Below are positions 22,151 to 31,720 of a stretch of DNA of 64,000 nt, one piece after another. A program made the translations under genes and the position numbers. Within the stretch, counting starts at the first letter, position 1. Each line of letters starts with the position of its first letter. The DNA lies in contig JAJEKV010000065.1 in the NCBI GenBank assembly GCA_021234155.1, positions 3,452,312-3,516,311 of the forward strand, given 5' to 3'. The notes beneath the pieces were generated by a model. That model had not been told where the DNA came from. It was given only the letters and a program-made list of their open reading frames with translations, and ran no database searches. This DNA comes from Isoetes taiwanensis. Its lineage: Eukaryota; Streptophyta; Lycopodiopsida; Isoetales; Isoetaceae.

Positions 22151-23400
22151 ATTTTAACGTCCGCGGAGGCCAAACTTGACCTATGAGACTACATACGCAA
22201 AAGACACAAAGCAGATAAAACCACACCAAAAAGACAAATGGTACTATACAATGTGTCCCTACTATCGGGATGAAAACCCCTACATGGAAGGAAAAACCCG
22301 GTAGTAGGCTCTCGATCCCTTTGTCCCCGTAAGGGATTCTTTGATCGCAGAGACGCGGTAAACCATTGGCGATGCTAGCAATTGATGCAGCGATGCCGCT
22401 AGAGCATCTAAGATCGATGTGTTGCTCGGATATGCGTATATGCGGACACTCTTGCAGAGCATGGTGCTCATCCTCTACCGTCCCCGCATGTGGCAACACC
22501 GCATATTCTCTCATGCCGGGGATTCTCTCGCCTCCATCCGTAGTCCAACGACTGCTTCAACCCCGGAGATGATGGGACCCCTCCTCACGGAGGCAATAGC
22601 TCGCATTTCTTCATAGATATATGCGCTTCGGCACGGTGTGGGCCATGTTCGGTGTTGGATTAACTTGGCGCGGTGGTAGTGCTCGCTTTAGGCTTTGCAC
22701 GAAAGTGGCTGCATCCCACGAGTGGTGGCAACGCTCCATTCAGTGTGCGACCTGTCGGGCATCGCATAGCCACACCTGGCTGGTAGTCTATAGATCACGC
22801 TGCTAACCACCCCCGACAAGCAGTTCGCCATACCCTCTTCGGGCCGTTAGGGTTTGTGCCAATAACAAAGCCCCGGGAAGAAGACGTTGTGCATCCATGC
22901 CGGTGACCTTGTGGAAATATGCAAGATGTCAAGCAAGATAGCGGAATGTTGCGGGGGCCGTAACCCATCTCATATAGCAAAATGATAAGGCACCGTGGTC
23001 CTTGATACCTAGGTCAGATGTTAAGAAGGCCTTTTGCACCCTCTCTAGCTTATCCTGTGTGTTCTTGCTAATTCTTTGGACCCCAGACCTCTACCCCATA
23101 CAACAATACCGGGTTCAACGAGTGCTCAACGAAAAGGCCACGCGTGCCCAATCACATAGGTCTATTCTCAGAAGCGCTTATTCTCAAGATAGCATGTGGC
23201 TTTCCATCCCATGTCAATCTGCCTTTCCACACAATCATCCCATAATATGCTAGCGAAAAAGTCGATTCCCAGATACTTGAAGGTCCTTACAACATCCACC
23301 TTCTGTCCTCTGTGGTAGAGATCTGGGATATCATGCTGCGAGGAGAGGACTGCCAGGAGCTTAGTTTTCTGCAGGTTCACCGTCATTCCTGTTATGTCAC
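22151..23400 (-). mobile_element. Second LINE, 5'-truncated, with (TTCC)n tail
   Basis: The minus strand encodes LINE RT blocks MTVNLQKTKLLAVLSSQ and VVRTFKYLGIDF, then WDDCVERQIDMGWKATCYLE (23168-23386), which lie after the catalytic palm. Downstream is the C-terminal zinc-binding region, AGTVEDEHHALQECPH (about 22440-22490). The segments between are frameshifted. The 3' UTR (22160-22340) has CTACCGGGTTTTTCCTTCC, a relative of the hairpin in the other LINE tails. The 5' half of the element (endonuclease and most of RT) is absent, as is usual for truncated LINE insertions. It is sequence-distinct from the LINE at 14-17 kb. Confidence 0.82.
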
Positions 23401-24320
23401 AGAACCCACTAAGGAAAAACTGAGAACACAGGCAATAGGCAATAGAAAATTTGCCATGAAGGGGAATGTTAAAATCTAAAGGGTCATGGCAAATATATTA
23501 TTGAAGCAGAAATCAAATGGAAGTTCTAAGGTTGTGAAGACATGGCATTAATAAGAAATGGGAAGACAATGCAATGTGACAAATAAGGAAAGCACCGAGA
23601 TCCTAAGTTTGAGTTGTTCGGTGGAAACATCAACCAGGGGAAAATAACAAGTCGGATAGTAGAGAATCATATGGAGGTGATCTGTTGCAAGTCGGATTTG
23701 GCTCACTTGGGAAAAGCTTGGGTTCTCGGCAATATTTTGGGCGTCTAGCGTGACCGCTATAGAGCACTGCTAAAAATTTGATGGTATAAAGATTTCATTG
23801 ATAATAACTATTGACCATTATGTATTGCCTATGAGTTATAGAGATTGTGAAATATATCAAAGCTAGAAATTTACCTTTCTCAGTGCATAGATACTGTTGT
23901 TGAAAGTCTTTCTCCTAACATTGATGGTGTTATTTTTTAAGTGGTCAAGGAACGTCCACTGTTGCTTTTTTAAGGAGTTGTGGTTTTTGTTTTTTAGGAG
24001 GTGGTGTTTTTTAAGGAGGTATATTTTTGTTAAAAGAACTGTGGTTTTTTTTTTTTTTTTGGTGGTGTTGTTTTTCAAAAGGTGTAGTTTTTGGAGGCAT
24101 AGTTTATAGGTAAATGTAGTTTTTAAGGATTTTTTTTTTTAAGCATATATGGTTCTCTAAAGGGGTGTGATATTTTAAGGTTCTTTATAGCCAATCTTGT
24201 AAGCACCATTATACAATCATTGCACTACTCCCATCCATATGACACCCCATAAAGTATTCATGTTGTTATTGCATGCCATGTGTAAAAATGCAGTATCTCA
24301 TTTATTGTCCCTCTACCCCT
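23401..24320. other. Spacer with T/G-rich degenerate repeat
   Basis: 23401-23930 holds nothing recognisable. At 23930-24140 the plus strand is made of irregular copies of GTGGTTTTT and TTTTTAAGGAGG, with a 17-base T run near 24043-24060. It is low complexity and non-coding. Confidence 0.6.
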
Positions 24321-24463
24321 CATGCTTATAGAAAACTTTAAAAACATAGCACTCTTTGTATTGGACAGTAGAGGTGGGAGAGGAGACTTGAGGATGAACC
24401 AGAAGGACTATAGCATCTTCTGTACCAGCTGTATAGGATTGACAACTGAGAGGTGCTTTATCA

Positions 24464-25168
24464 TTGCCATTGTATGTCCTTCAGGTGGCTCACATCTGCA
24501 CGCACTATCCAATGCAGAAAGTTATTAGGGAGGGATGCCTAATGTATGATGTTAAGGATAATGAGCTGGAAGCAGCACGTAAGATGGCACATGTGATCTT
24601 CATTATGATATCTATGCTGTCAAATGAGGAATATGATAATGCTAAGGCCAAGGGTGACAATAGCAGTGCATGGGAATGTTTTCTTCTAGATGATCCAGAC
24701 TTAACAACAATATTCTTTTATACGGATCAGGATCTGGATCATGAAGATGAGCCGGAAGAGGATGAGGATCAGGACCCTCTCCTAAGTGGTGAGATCAAGT
24801 ACGAGCTACTTACTAAGGAGAAGGTTCCCTTAAATAAGAATGGTTTCCCCACGTCTATGGCTGCTTACCTCGTCGAGGCTTTTGCTCCAATTGGCACAAC
24901 ATGCTTGGAGCTTCATGTTGGAGGTTATATTGCCCGATAAGCTCTGATGGGTGTTAGAAGATGTCACTATTTTGTGAGTGACGAGCAGGCAAAAAACTTT
25001 CTTGAACCACTCCTCATGCATATACTTGCTAAATCTCCTAAATGTCCTTATAGCAACCTAAAATCTTCAGCAATCACAAGCCTCGTGGACTTGACTCCAA
25101 AATGGGCGATGGTTTTAGTGAGAGAACCAGTAATGCGTAGCCTGATAAGGAAAGTAATGAGCAATTAG
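24464..25168 (+). pseudogene. Unidentified acidic protein, one in-frame stop
   Basis: One reading frame runs through the interval with a single TAA at 24938-24940 (between GGYIAR and ALMGVRRCHYF). An acceptor-like TCCTTCAG at 24476-24483 precedes VAHICTHYPMQK, which could be the exon start. The middle is strongly acidic (DQDLDHEDEPEEDEDQDPLL). The last part, FAPIGTTCLELHVGGYIAR then ALMGVRRCHYFVSDEQ, looks like motif I and the following strand of a class I methyltransferase fold (glycine-rich turn after a hydrophobic strand). That resemblance is weak and I do not assign a function. It lies 200 bp upstream of the FCP1-like pseudogene on the same strand and could be its 5' portion or a separate gene. 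Confidence 0.45.
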
Positions 25169-25371
25169 CTGCTAAACTGGCTGCTAAGTAATGTGATAAT
25201 GTAGAATATGGGGGTTATCCTTGCCTCCCTTGTGGGTGATGCAACCGTTCCTATACAATAGATTCACAGGTTTGCAGGGATTTAACTGGTAAGGCAACTG
25301 AGTAAGAAAGGGCCATTGATAACCCAAGCAACTCTAGTGATTCCTAGATTTTCCAAATCAACACTAAAATA

Positions 25372-26430
25372 ATGTCAGTTGTGAAGGACGTAAAGGGAGT
25401 AATAGAAAATAACAATTCTAACAGTCAGAAGAACACGAAGATTAAGGGTGGCGAAGGGGAGAATGGCGCCGACGACGACAGTGAAACTGAAGATGAAAGG
25501 TATGACAACACGCTCATTGTATATACTTAGTATTGCTCGCCTTGCAGATGAAATCGCGCTAGGCGTGGTTTCATCTGCAAGGCGTCAAACGTGAATTAAA
25601 TTTACCTTCATCGAATTAAATTGCGCCAAACGTGAATTATATTTCATTGTCAGACTAAATCACGCCATGGATAAGCCTAACACAATGCCTAACGGGTTTG
25701 TATTGTTGCAATGTATGATATAAGGGTGTGCATGCTTATCATATCTTGCTGACTAAATACATGTTTGATGTTTCAGCTTTCCTTGCATTTCTGAGAAGAT
25801 TGTAGTGTTCGATCTTAACGGAGTTCTTTCTAAGATTTTTCCGAAAAGTAAGGTGGCTCCAAATCAGTTTCACCAGACACCAGTACTAGTAGAATCAAAT
25901 TCCAAGTGGATCTATCCGCAGCCGCACTTGAAGGAGATGCTAAATGAGGCTTTAGATTATTTTGAGTTGGTATTTGGTCATCTATGAAACTCCGGAACAT
26001 CAAGGATATTGTGGAGGCACTAGGCAAATGGGTAGACATTGGTTGACCCTTTAGGATCAACACAAATGGGTGAAGTTCACTAATCCTAAAGATCCAACAG
26101 GCAAGCCTATCTTCATCAAACACTTGAGTAACATGATGGACGAACTTGGTATCGAGAATAAGGATGATATAATCATAGTGGATGATGATGCTCTCAAATG
26201 TTTTTACAATCAAACATAGGCCCTGAATCCACCATCTTATGATCCAAAAAAATTTGTGACAGATGATTTTCTGGTGAAGTTTATGCCTATTATAAATAAT
26301 CTTCCTATGGGGATGATAGTGCGTGAAGTGTTAGGTTCACACCCAGAACTAGATAGAACAGCTGAGATGGAACCACACCTTGTTAAATTCGTGAAAAAAT
26401 ATGGATTGATCCCTAAATGTTTTATTGGAA
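25372..26430 (+). pseudogene. FCP1/NIF-type phosphatase pseudogene with retained intron
   Basis: FCP1-like (NIF, HAD superfamily) enzymes remove phosphate from proteins such as the Pol II tail. Exon 1 (25372-25499) encodes MSVVKDVKGVIE and an acidic stretch ending DDDSETEDE. The intron at 25500-25776 has GTATGA and TGTTTCAG ends, and joining the exons keeps phase 2. Exon 2 continues EKIVVFDLNGVLSKIF, the catalytic loop, with Asn at the second Asp of DxDGT/V. Then come WSSMKLRNIKDIVEALGKW, KWVKFTNPKDPTGKPIF, DDIIIVDDDALK (the second catalytic Asp pair) and LNPPSYDP. Breaks: a one-base loss near 25972, a second frame change with a TAG near 26050, and a TAG near 26218. The retained intron argues for DNA-level duplication rather than a processed copy. 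Confidence 0.75.
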
Positions 26431-26539
26431 TATATGATTTTTTCTTAAATTTTTTTTTTATGATATTCATGTCATGTATCCATAATTTTGGGGTTCCATT
26501 TGCCTCAAAAATAATGCAATCTGTTATCATCTAACATAT

Positions 26540-27120
26540 TATTTTCATCTCAATACTCTTCAATTTTGATGCCATCTATCTAAGCAATTTGCCCTTCATT
26601 GTTGCATATTTCAATTTGCATCTAAAACGACAAATGGGAATTGCAATCGTATGTGATTTATCAAGTCCAAAAAAAAGCTAAAAAAAAACAAAACCCCCTT
26701 AGAAAAGAACCGCAGGTTGGCGTGATTTTGGAATTGACATAATCCCAATTTAATTGAATGATGGTTACTCGAAGGATGATGCTATTTCTTCTTCGACCAC
26801 TTGGTGACGCTATTTCCATATAGATATTCCTTGTTGTGATTAACCTCTCACGGGTGTTTTCTATCAGTTCGTTTTCTTGGTATTTAGGTGGTCGCTCGCT
26901 TGCCATGCACGTTCATCCTGGCGAGAAGGTGTTTGCCAGTACCCTTAGTATTGCTTGAGCATACTCTATTATTTTGTTTTTTGTGAGGCAGCTCGACATT
27001 GTTCCTATGGTCAGCTCCCTACACATTCCTTCCAACATTACACTACTGCTGTGATGAATGACAAGATTATTTTCACCGATTTTTATGTTCTTTGCGAGTC
27101 CCTTACCAGAGTGTGATCTT
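26540..27120. other. Spacer without recognisable gene
   Basis: No supported feature. Confidence 0.4.
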
Positions 27121-27127
27121 ACTTAAA

Positions 27128-27335
27128 AAAAAAGGGTAATTTAAGTTGTGCACTTGAATAAATTGAATTGAATTGTTTGCGAAGACCAATGTGCCTATGG
27201 GACCCAAACAAAAAATATAGCAAGCATATTACTGCTAGGATTAAAAAAAACCACTTCGAAGGGTTTTCGAGGGAAAAACCTTGACAGTAATAGGTATGCT
27301 GAGAGATTGTACAATGATATATGGGCATACTAAAA
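27128..27335 (-). repeat. Solo LINE 3' end (tail copy)
   Basis: This segment matches the 40.8-kb copy closely: CCTATGGGACCCAAACAAAAA, then TATTACTATTAGG-type sequence and TGTACAATGATAT, with more diverged similarity to the LINE 3' end at 14.2-14.4 kb. On the minus strand it contains the hairpin AAGGTTTTTCCCTCGAAAAC (27259-27282 region) and ends in ATTCAATTCAATT repeats. No RT coding remains, so it is a heavily 5'-truncated insertion. Confidence 0.8.
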
Positions 27336-27369
27336 TTTGCCATGCACAATTGTGAGCCAATCAAAATCC

Positions 27370-28631
27370 GCTCTTATAAGTTGATCATTGCCCTTAAAGC
27401 ACAAAAAAAACTAACTATGACACTTTATAGTACAATATAGCCTTGAAGGTACATAAACATAAATTCAAGGATAAATATACAAATATTACAATATTGCCAA
27501 TATTCTATAAAGCAAAGTTCCCTTTGCAGTCATTGACCACTAAGAAGAAAATCTGCCAAAATTTGATACAAGAGCTTTCCCACCAAAAAATCTGATCTTC
27601 CACTTCAAGTCCCAGAGTTTTGGATAGTATCCCCCAGATGGATCAAGAAAAAAAGGAAGCTAAAAAATAGAGAAAAGATCATAGCGAACTTTTTACTAAA
27701 ATTCTTATATATATTATGGAGATATTATCCCAATTAAAGCAGAATAATCTTATGGCTTTCCAATGGTACATTTAATATTACCGAACTAGCAATACGACAG
27801 ACTTGAGAGAGAAGGTTATCTCACGTGATTCATCAAAACTCCTAATATGTAGGATTTTCCTTCATCTAATAGTTTTTTCCAATGGTGCGTGCATGGTGCT
27901 AAAAAAAATAAAGGGAATATTTAATTATATTAACCTAGACTCCAAATAGTTGGAAACAGTATATGCAGGCGGCTTACTCGATGAGGGTTTATCACTGGAA
28001 TACTTAAAGTACCATCTGTCATTTAGATTTCGACGAAAATTCTAGTTAGAACCCCTCACCAAGGGCTTCAAGAAATATAAGGTTGACTTAGAAAAGAAAT
28101 CACGATAAAGAAGGCGAATCCTTAAAATACAACAATTTAGATGAATATAGCAATTAAGGGAGGATGGATGGAATGAAAGAAATTTTGATAATAGTATTAT
28201 GGGAATGAAGGAAAGTTGATGGAATGTGAAAACTTGGAATAAATAGAGAATTATGAGAATATAACGATTCCAAATTGCATGCAACCCATGAATGTGATGC
28301 ATGCACGCCATCAATACTCCCCTTGCTCTAGAATGGTAATTTGGTTATGCTGAAATCACACTGCATTCTTGTATGCATGCAAAACTCAAAAAAGGAGGAC
28401 CACTTCCATTTACACTAGCTATGGAAAGAATCATCCCACACATAGTGAGTACATTGAGAAATAAACAGGGCTTCCGAGATGGGGAACAAAAAGGGTTGTA
28501 CATTAATGATTGAATTGAAAAAAGTTGTTGTTTCAAGTATTTTTCTTGTACTATTGCAAATGATATTCAATTATTTATTAAAAATATGTAAAAGCAAAAT
28601 TCATTGGATCGTAACGCAAACAGTTAACCTG
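27370..28631. other. AT-rich spacer
   Basis: No coding, RNA or mobile-element feature that I can support. Confidence 0.5.
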
Positions 28632-28771
28632 TGCAATGAATTCACATCAATGAGCTATCACCTATTCAACATTACTTTCATATTCTCAACAGAAGCGAAG
28701 CTGCAATGAATTCACATCAATGAGCTATCACCTATTCACCATTAATTTCAAATTCTCAACCATCAGAAGTG
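28632..28771. repeat. 70-bp tandem duplication
   Basis: Two head-to-tail units (28632-28701 and 28702-28771) share TGCAATGAATTCACATCAAT and GAGCTATCACCTATTCAMCA, with about 8 differences toward the end of the unit. Confidence 0.9.
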
Positions 28772-29950
28772 CAACGAAGATTAATTGATGGAGGTAGAAG
28801 GAAGATGGTAAATACGTGACATAATAGTAGGAGTACAAAACAATAAAAAAATGGTCTCAACTTGCTGTTTGTGATGAATCAAGGTATTTATAACTTTACA
28901 TAAGTTCGAACACTTTGATATCAATTATCAAAGTGGTTATAACAAGAACCTTTGTCATAGTTATATGAACACCTATACCTAATTTATAGTCAATTATTGG
29001 TGTTCCCTGCAAGATTTAGCACAACTTGAGTTTTCGTTCTAGTCCTTAGGTTTAATCTACTGTATGCTTGATGCAACACATGCTACATTTGTCTACCTTG
29101 ACCCCAGCAAAGATATGGAAAATCAGATCGCAATCCCAATTATAATGAATTATGATGCTGTTTGATGATGACACACATATGAATCACGGAGCAAGTTGGG
29201 CGATAAGATGGTCAGGAAACAGAGAATCAATGACTTTTAGCCTAGACGAATCGCGTGCGAGATCATTGATCATGACGAGAACTTTGGACATCATTGCGAC
29301 ATCTGCAAGCAACAAAGGTGAAGGAACTGAACCCAAGTTAGCCGAGGGTGGCTAATAGGAAATGAAAAGAGGCAATTAGGGTGCCTGAAGGGGACGTGCA
29401 CGACAGAAATGGGAGTCACCTTTAAAGGATTGGATAGAGGCCACACAACATGAGGGCAAAGGGAAGGGAGAGGCATAGACATGAACGTTAGGAAGGACAG
29501 TTCGAAATGGGCTGATATAGGGATGCGTTATCACCCAATGGGTTTAGAGATGGTGCCTTCCTGATGTGAAGGCTGATACCGTGCTCTGGCGATGGCTCTG
29601 CCGGATTGAAGGCATGTGCCTGTGAAAAAACTACCGTGCATCAGATAAGCCTGGGCCTGCTTCTTTTTGCGCATTATTTTTTAGAAGCCGGGATTAAGTG
29701 GCGCTGCCGCTGCAGCACAGGGGTCTATTCAAGCTGGAGGGCGACATGGCGATGATGCATCTGGATCATGTGTAAGTATGAGTGGGCTGCACCAATTTTG
29801 ATGCGCCATCGTACCAACGATTCCTTCCTCTTTGTTTCTGCGAGTAGTAGATTCGTTCGTTCGTGTAAAAAAAAACAGTTTTATGATTCTGGGAAGAAAA
29901 CCCAGAAAACAGTTGTTTGATTCGTAGCTTATCGGTGGCAGATCTGTGAA
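28772..29950. other. Spacer upstream of the TCP locus
   Basis: No gene recognised. A 67-residue open frame at 29152 has no family features. The interval would contain the promoter of the TCP locus downstream, but no convincing TATA box or TSS is visible. Confidence 0.4.
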
Positions 29951-29985
29951 AACGGGTGGGTTTTGTGATGGGTTTTGTGCAGGGT

Positions 29986-31019
29986 ACAGCGATGGATCAA
30001 GAGGTATTCGATGAGCGGTTAGATCGGGCGAGACGATGCAAGGATCAGACGCAGCAAATGAGCAAAAATCGATCCATGTGGGTCAGAAACGAGGCCATTC
30101 TGCAGAGGAATGGCGAGGAAGGAGCGCTCCAACAAATGGAGGAAATTCTGCAGCAGAAAAGCGGGCGATGTGGGAGCACATTCTGCAGCCAAATGGCGAG
30201 GAAAAGAGACAGCTCCAGCAGCAAAGGCTGATAGGAGGAGGAGGAGGAAGCACGCAGGCGGGTTAGAGCCAGACCAGTGGAGATGGAGGAGAGGTTGAGG
30301 ATCGCGGCCCGAACTCTCCGGCCAACCGGGGGCAAGGACCGCCATAGCAGAGGTCAACACTGCCCGCGGGCCCGGATCGAAGAGTTCGCCTCTCCGTCCC
30401 GACCGCGGTCATGTTCTATGAGGTCCAAGACAGACTTGGCTTTGATCAGCCCAGCAAAGCTGTTGAATGGCTCATGACCAAGGCCAAGTCTGCTATTGAT
30501 GAACTTGCTGACCTTCCTTTCCCAGTCACAACTACATGTTCTTCTTCTTCTGCTGCTGGTGCTGCTGCTGCTGCTTCTTCTTCCTCTTCTCCTCGTCCTC
30601 GTCCTTTTTGTCCCCAACAACACGAGGATCCCTCAGTCAAACCTCCTTGGCAAATCCATCCCCATAGGGTAGACCAACCTCGCATGGATATGAACTCCTT
30701 GTTGCCCCATTCCCAGTGCTAGCACAGCGCTAGCAACCCCTTAACCTTACCCCCCTCACATTTTTCATTTCCATCTCCAGCCCACCAGTCCTCCGTCAAG
30801 CCCCTCTCTCACCCTTGCTCCACTTCCTCGTCGCAACCCCGTCTTTTCTCCTCTGGTTCCACCGCAGTTTCTCATTCTCACCTCAGACTTGCACCACAAC
30901 ATTTTGGTGATCCTTGCCTAGATTTTGCTTTTCAACCTCAGTTTTCTTCTTCCACTCATATTCCCGCAAGAATTCAAGGTCTTTATGAGGAGTATCCCTT
31001 ACATAAAGGGTCTTCTTGA
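29986..31019 (+). pseudogene. CIN-type TCP transcription factor locus, frame-disrupted
   Basis: TCP factors are plant bHLH-like DNA-binding proteins, and the CIN clade controls leaf and organ growth. The domain start PTGGKDRHS (30322-30348) is in one frame, the basic-region piece VNTARGP (30353-30373) in a second, and [19 protein letters not shown] then [14 protein letters not shown] in a third. That third frame runs on through [11 protein letters not shown]. Two indels, at about 30350 and 30374, split the basic region. A Ser/Ala/Pro-rich linker follows, then an in-frame TAG at 30720-30722. Beyond it, still in frame, HLRLAPQHFGDP recalls the conserved LRLSLQ motif of CIN-TCPs, up to a TGA at 31017. 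The upstream Gln/Glu-rich frames from 29986 may be its N-terminus but are fragmented. Few lesions, so either a young pseudogene or a sequencing-error victim. Confidence 0.75.
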
Positions 31020-31720
31020 CTAACGTTTGTCAACTTGCTTTTCTTCACAACTTGCAAAGGCTTCATTGGTAATTATATTGTGTACAAACAGATTAACTCC
31101 TAGTTAAAAGTTCCCACTTAGGTGAGCGCTTTGTTACTCCATACCAAATGAAGAAGTGTTCTTTTACAATTTCCCTTTTTTTTTAACAATAGAATTGTGT
31201 AACGTCATTTTGCCATGATCATTTGACAACATTGAGAACATCCTCAAACCACCACTCTTCCTTTGACCCCCTCTCTCACCCTTTCTCCACTTCCTCACTA
31301 CGGCCCTGTCCTTTCTCCTCTTGTTCTATCAGCTTCTCATTTCTCGCCTCAGACTAGCACCACAATATATTGGTGATCCTTGCCTAGATTTTTTGCTTTT
31401 CAACCTTAGTTTTCTTCTTCCACTTATAATCCAGTAAGTATTTTAAGGTCCTTATGAGGACTCTAGTAAGTATCCCCTACATAAAAGGGTCTACTTGGCT
31501 GCCATTTCTCAACTTGTTTTTCTTCTCAACTTGCAAATGGTTCTTTAGTTGCCATATTGTATACGAACAAATATGAGTCCTTTGTACTTGTTAAAATTTC
31601 TTGCACGTGAGTGCCTTGTTAGTCCATATACCAAAATAAAAAGTGAGTATTCACATTTTGCATTACGTTTGTATAATATAATTTTGCATGATCATTGACA
31701 GCATTGAAAACAATCCTGAA
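30783..31720. repeat. 468-bp tandem duplication of TCP 3' region
   Basis: Unit 1 (30783-31250) spans the TCP C-terminal coding end plus the 3' flank. Unit 2 (31251-31720) repeats it with roughly 80% identity: CTCTCTCACCC, CTCCACTTCCTC, GGTGATCCTTGCCTAGATTT and GCATGATCATT recur in order. Unit 2 carries frame-destroying changes, so it is non-coding. Confidence 0.85.

Noticed and set aside
24840-25100. DNA methyltransferase
   Set aside because: Only one glycine-rich motif-like turn is visible, with no catalytic motif. Not enough to call.
30045-30335. Long minus-strand frames antisense to the TCP N-terminal region
   Set aside because: They mirror a GC-rich repetitive sense sequence (Gln/Ala codons read as Leu/Ser on the reverse strand), with no independent support.
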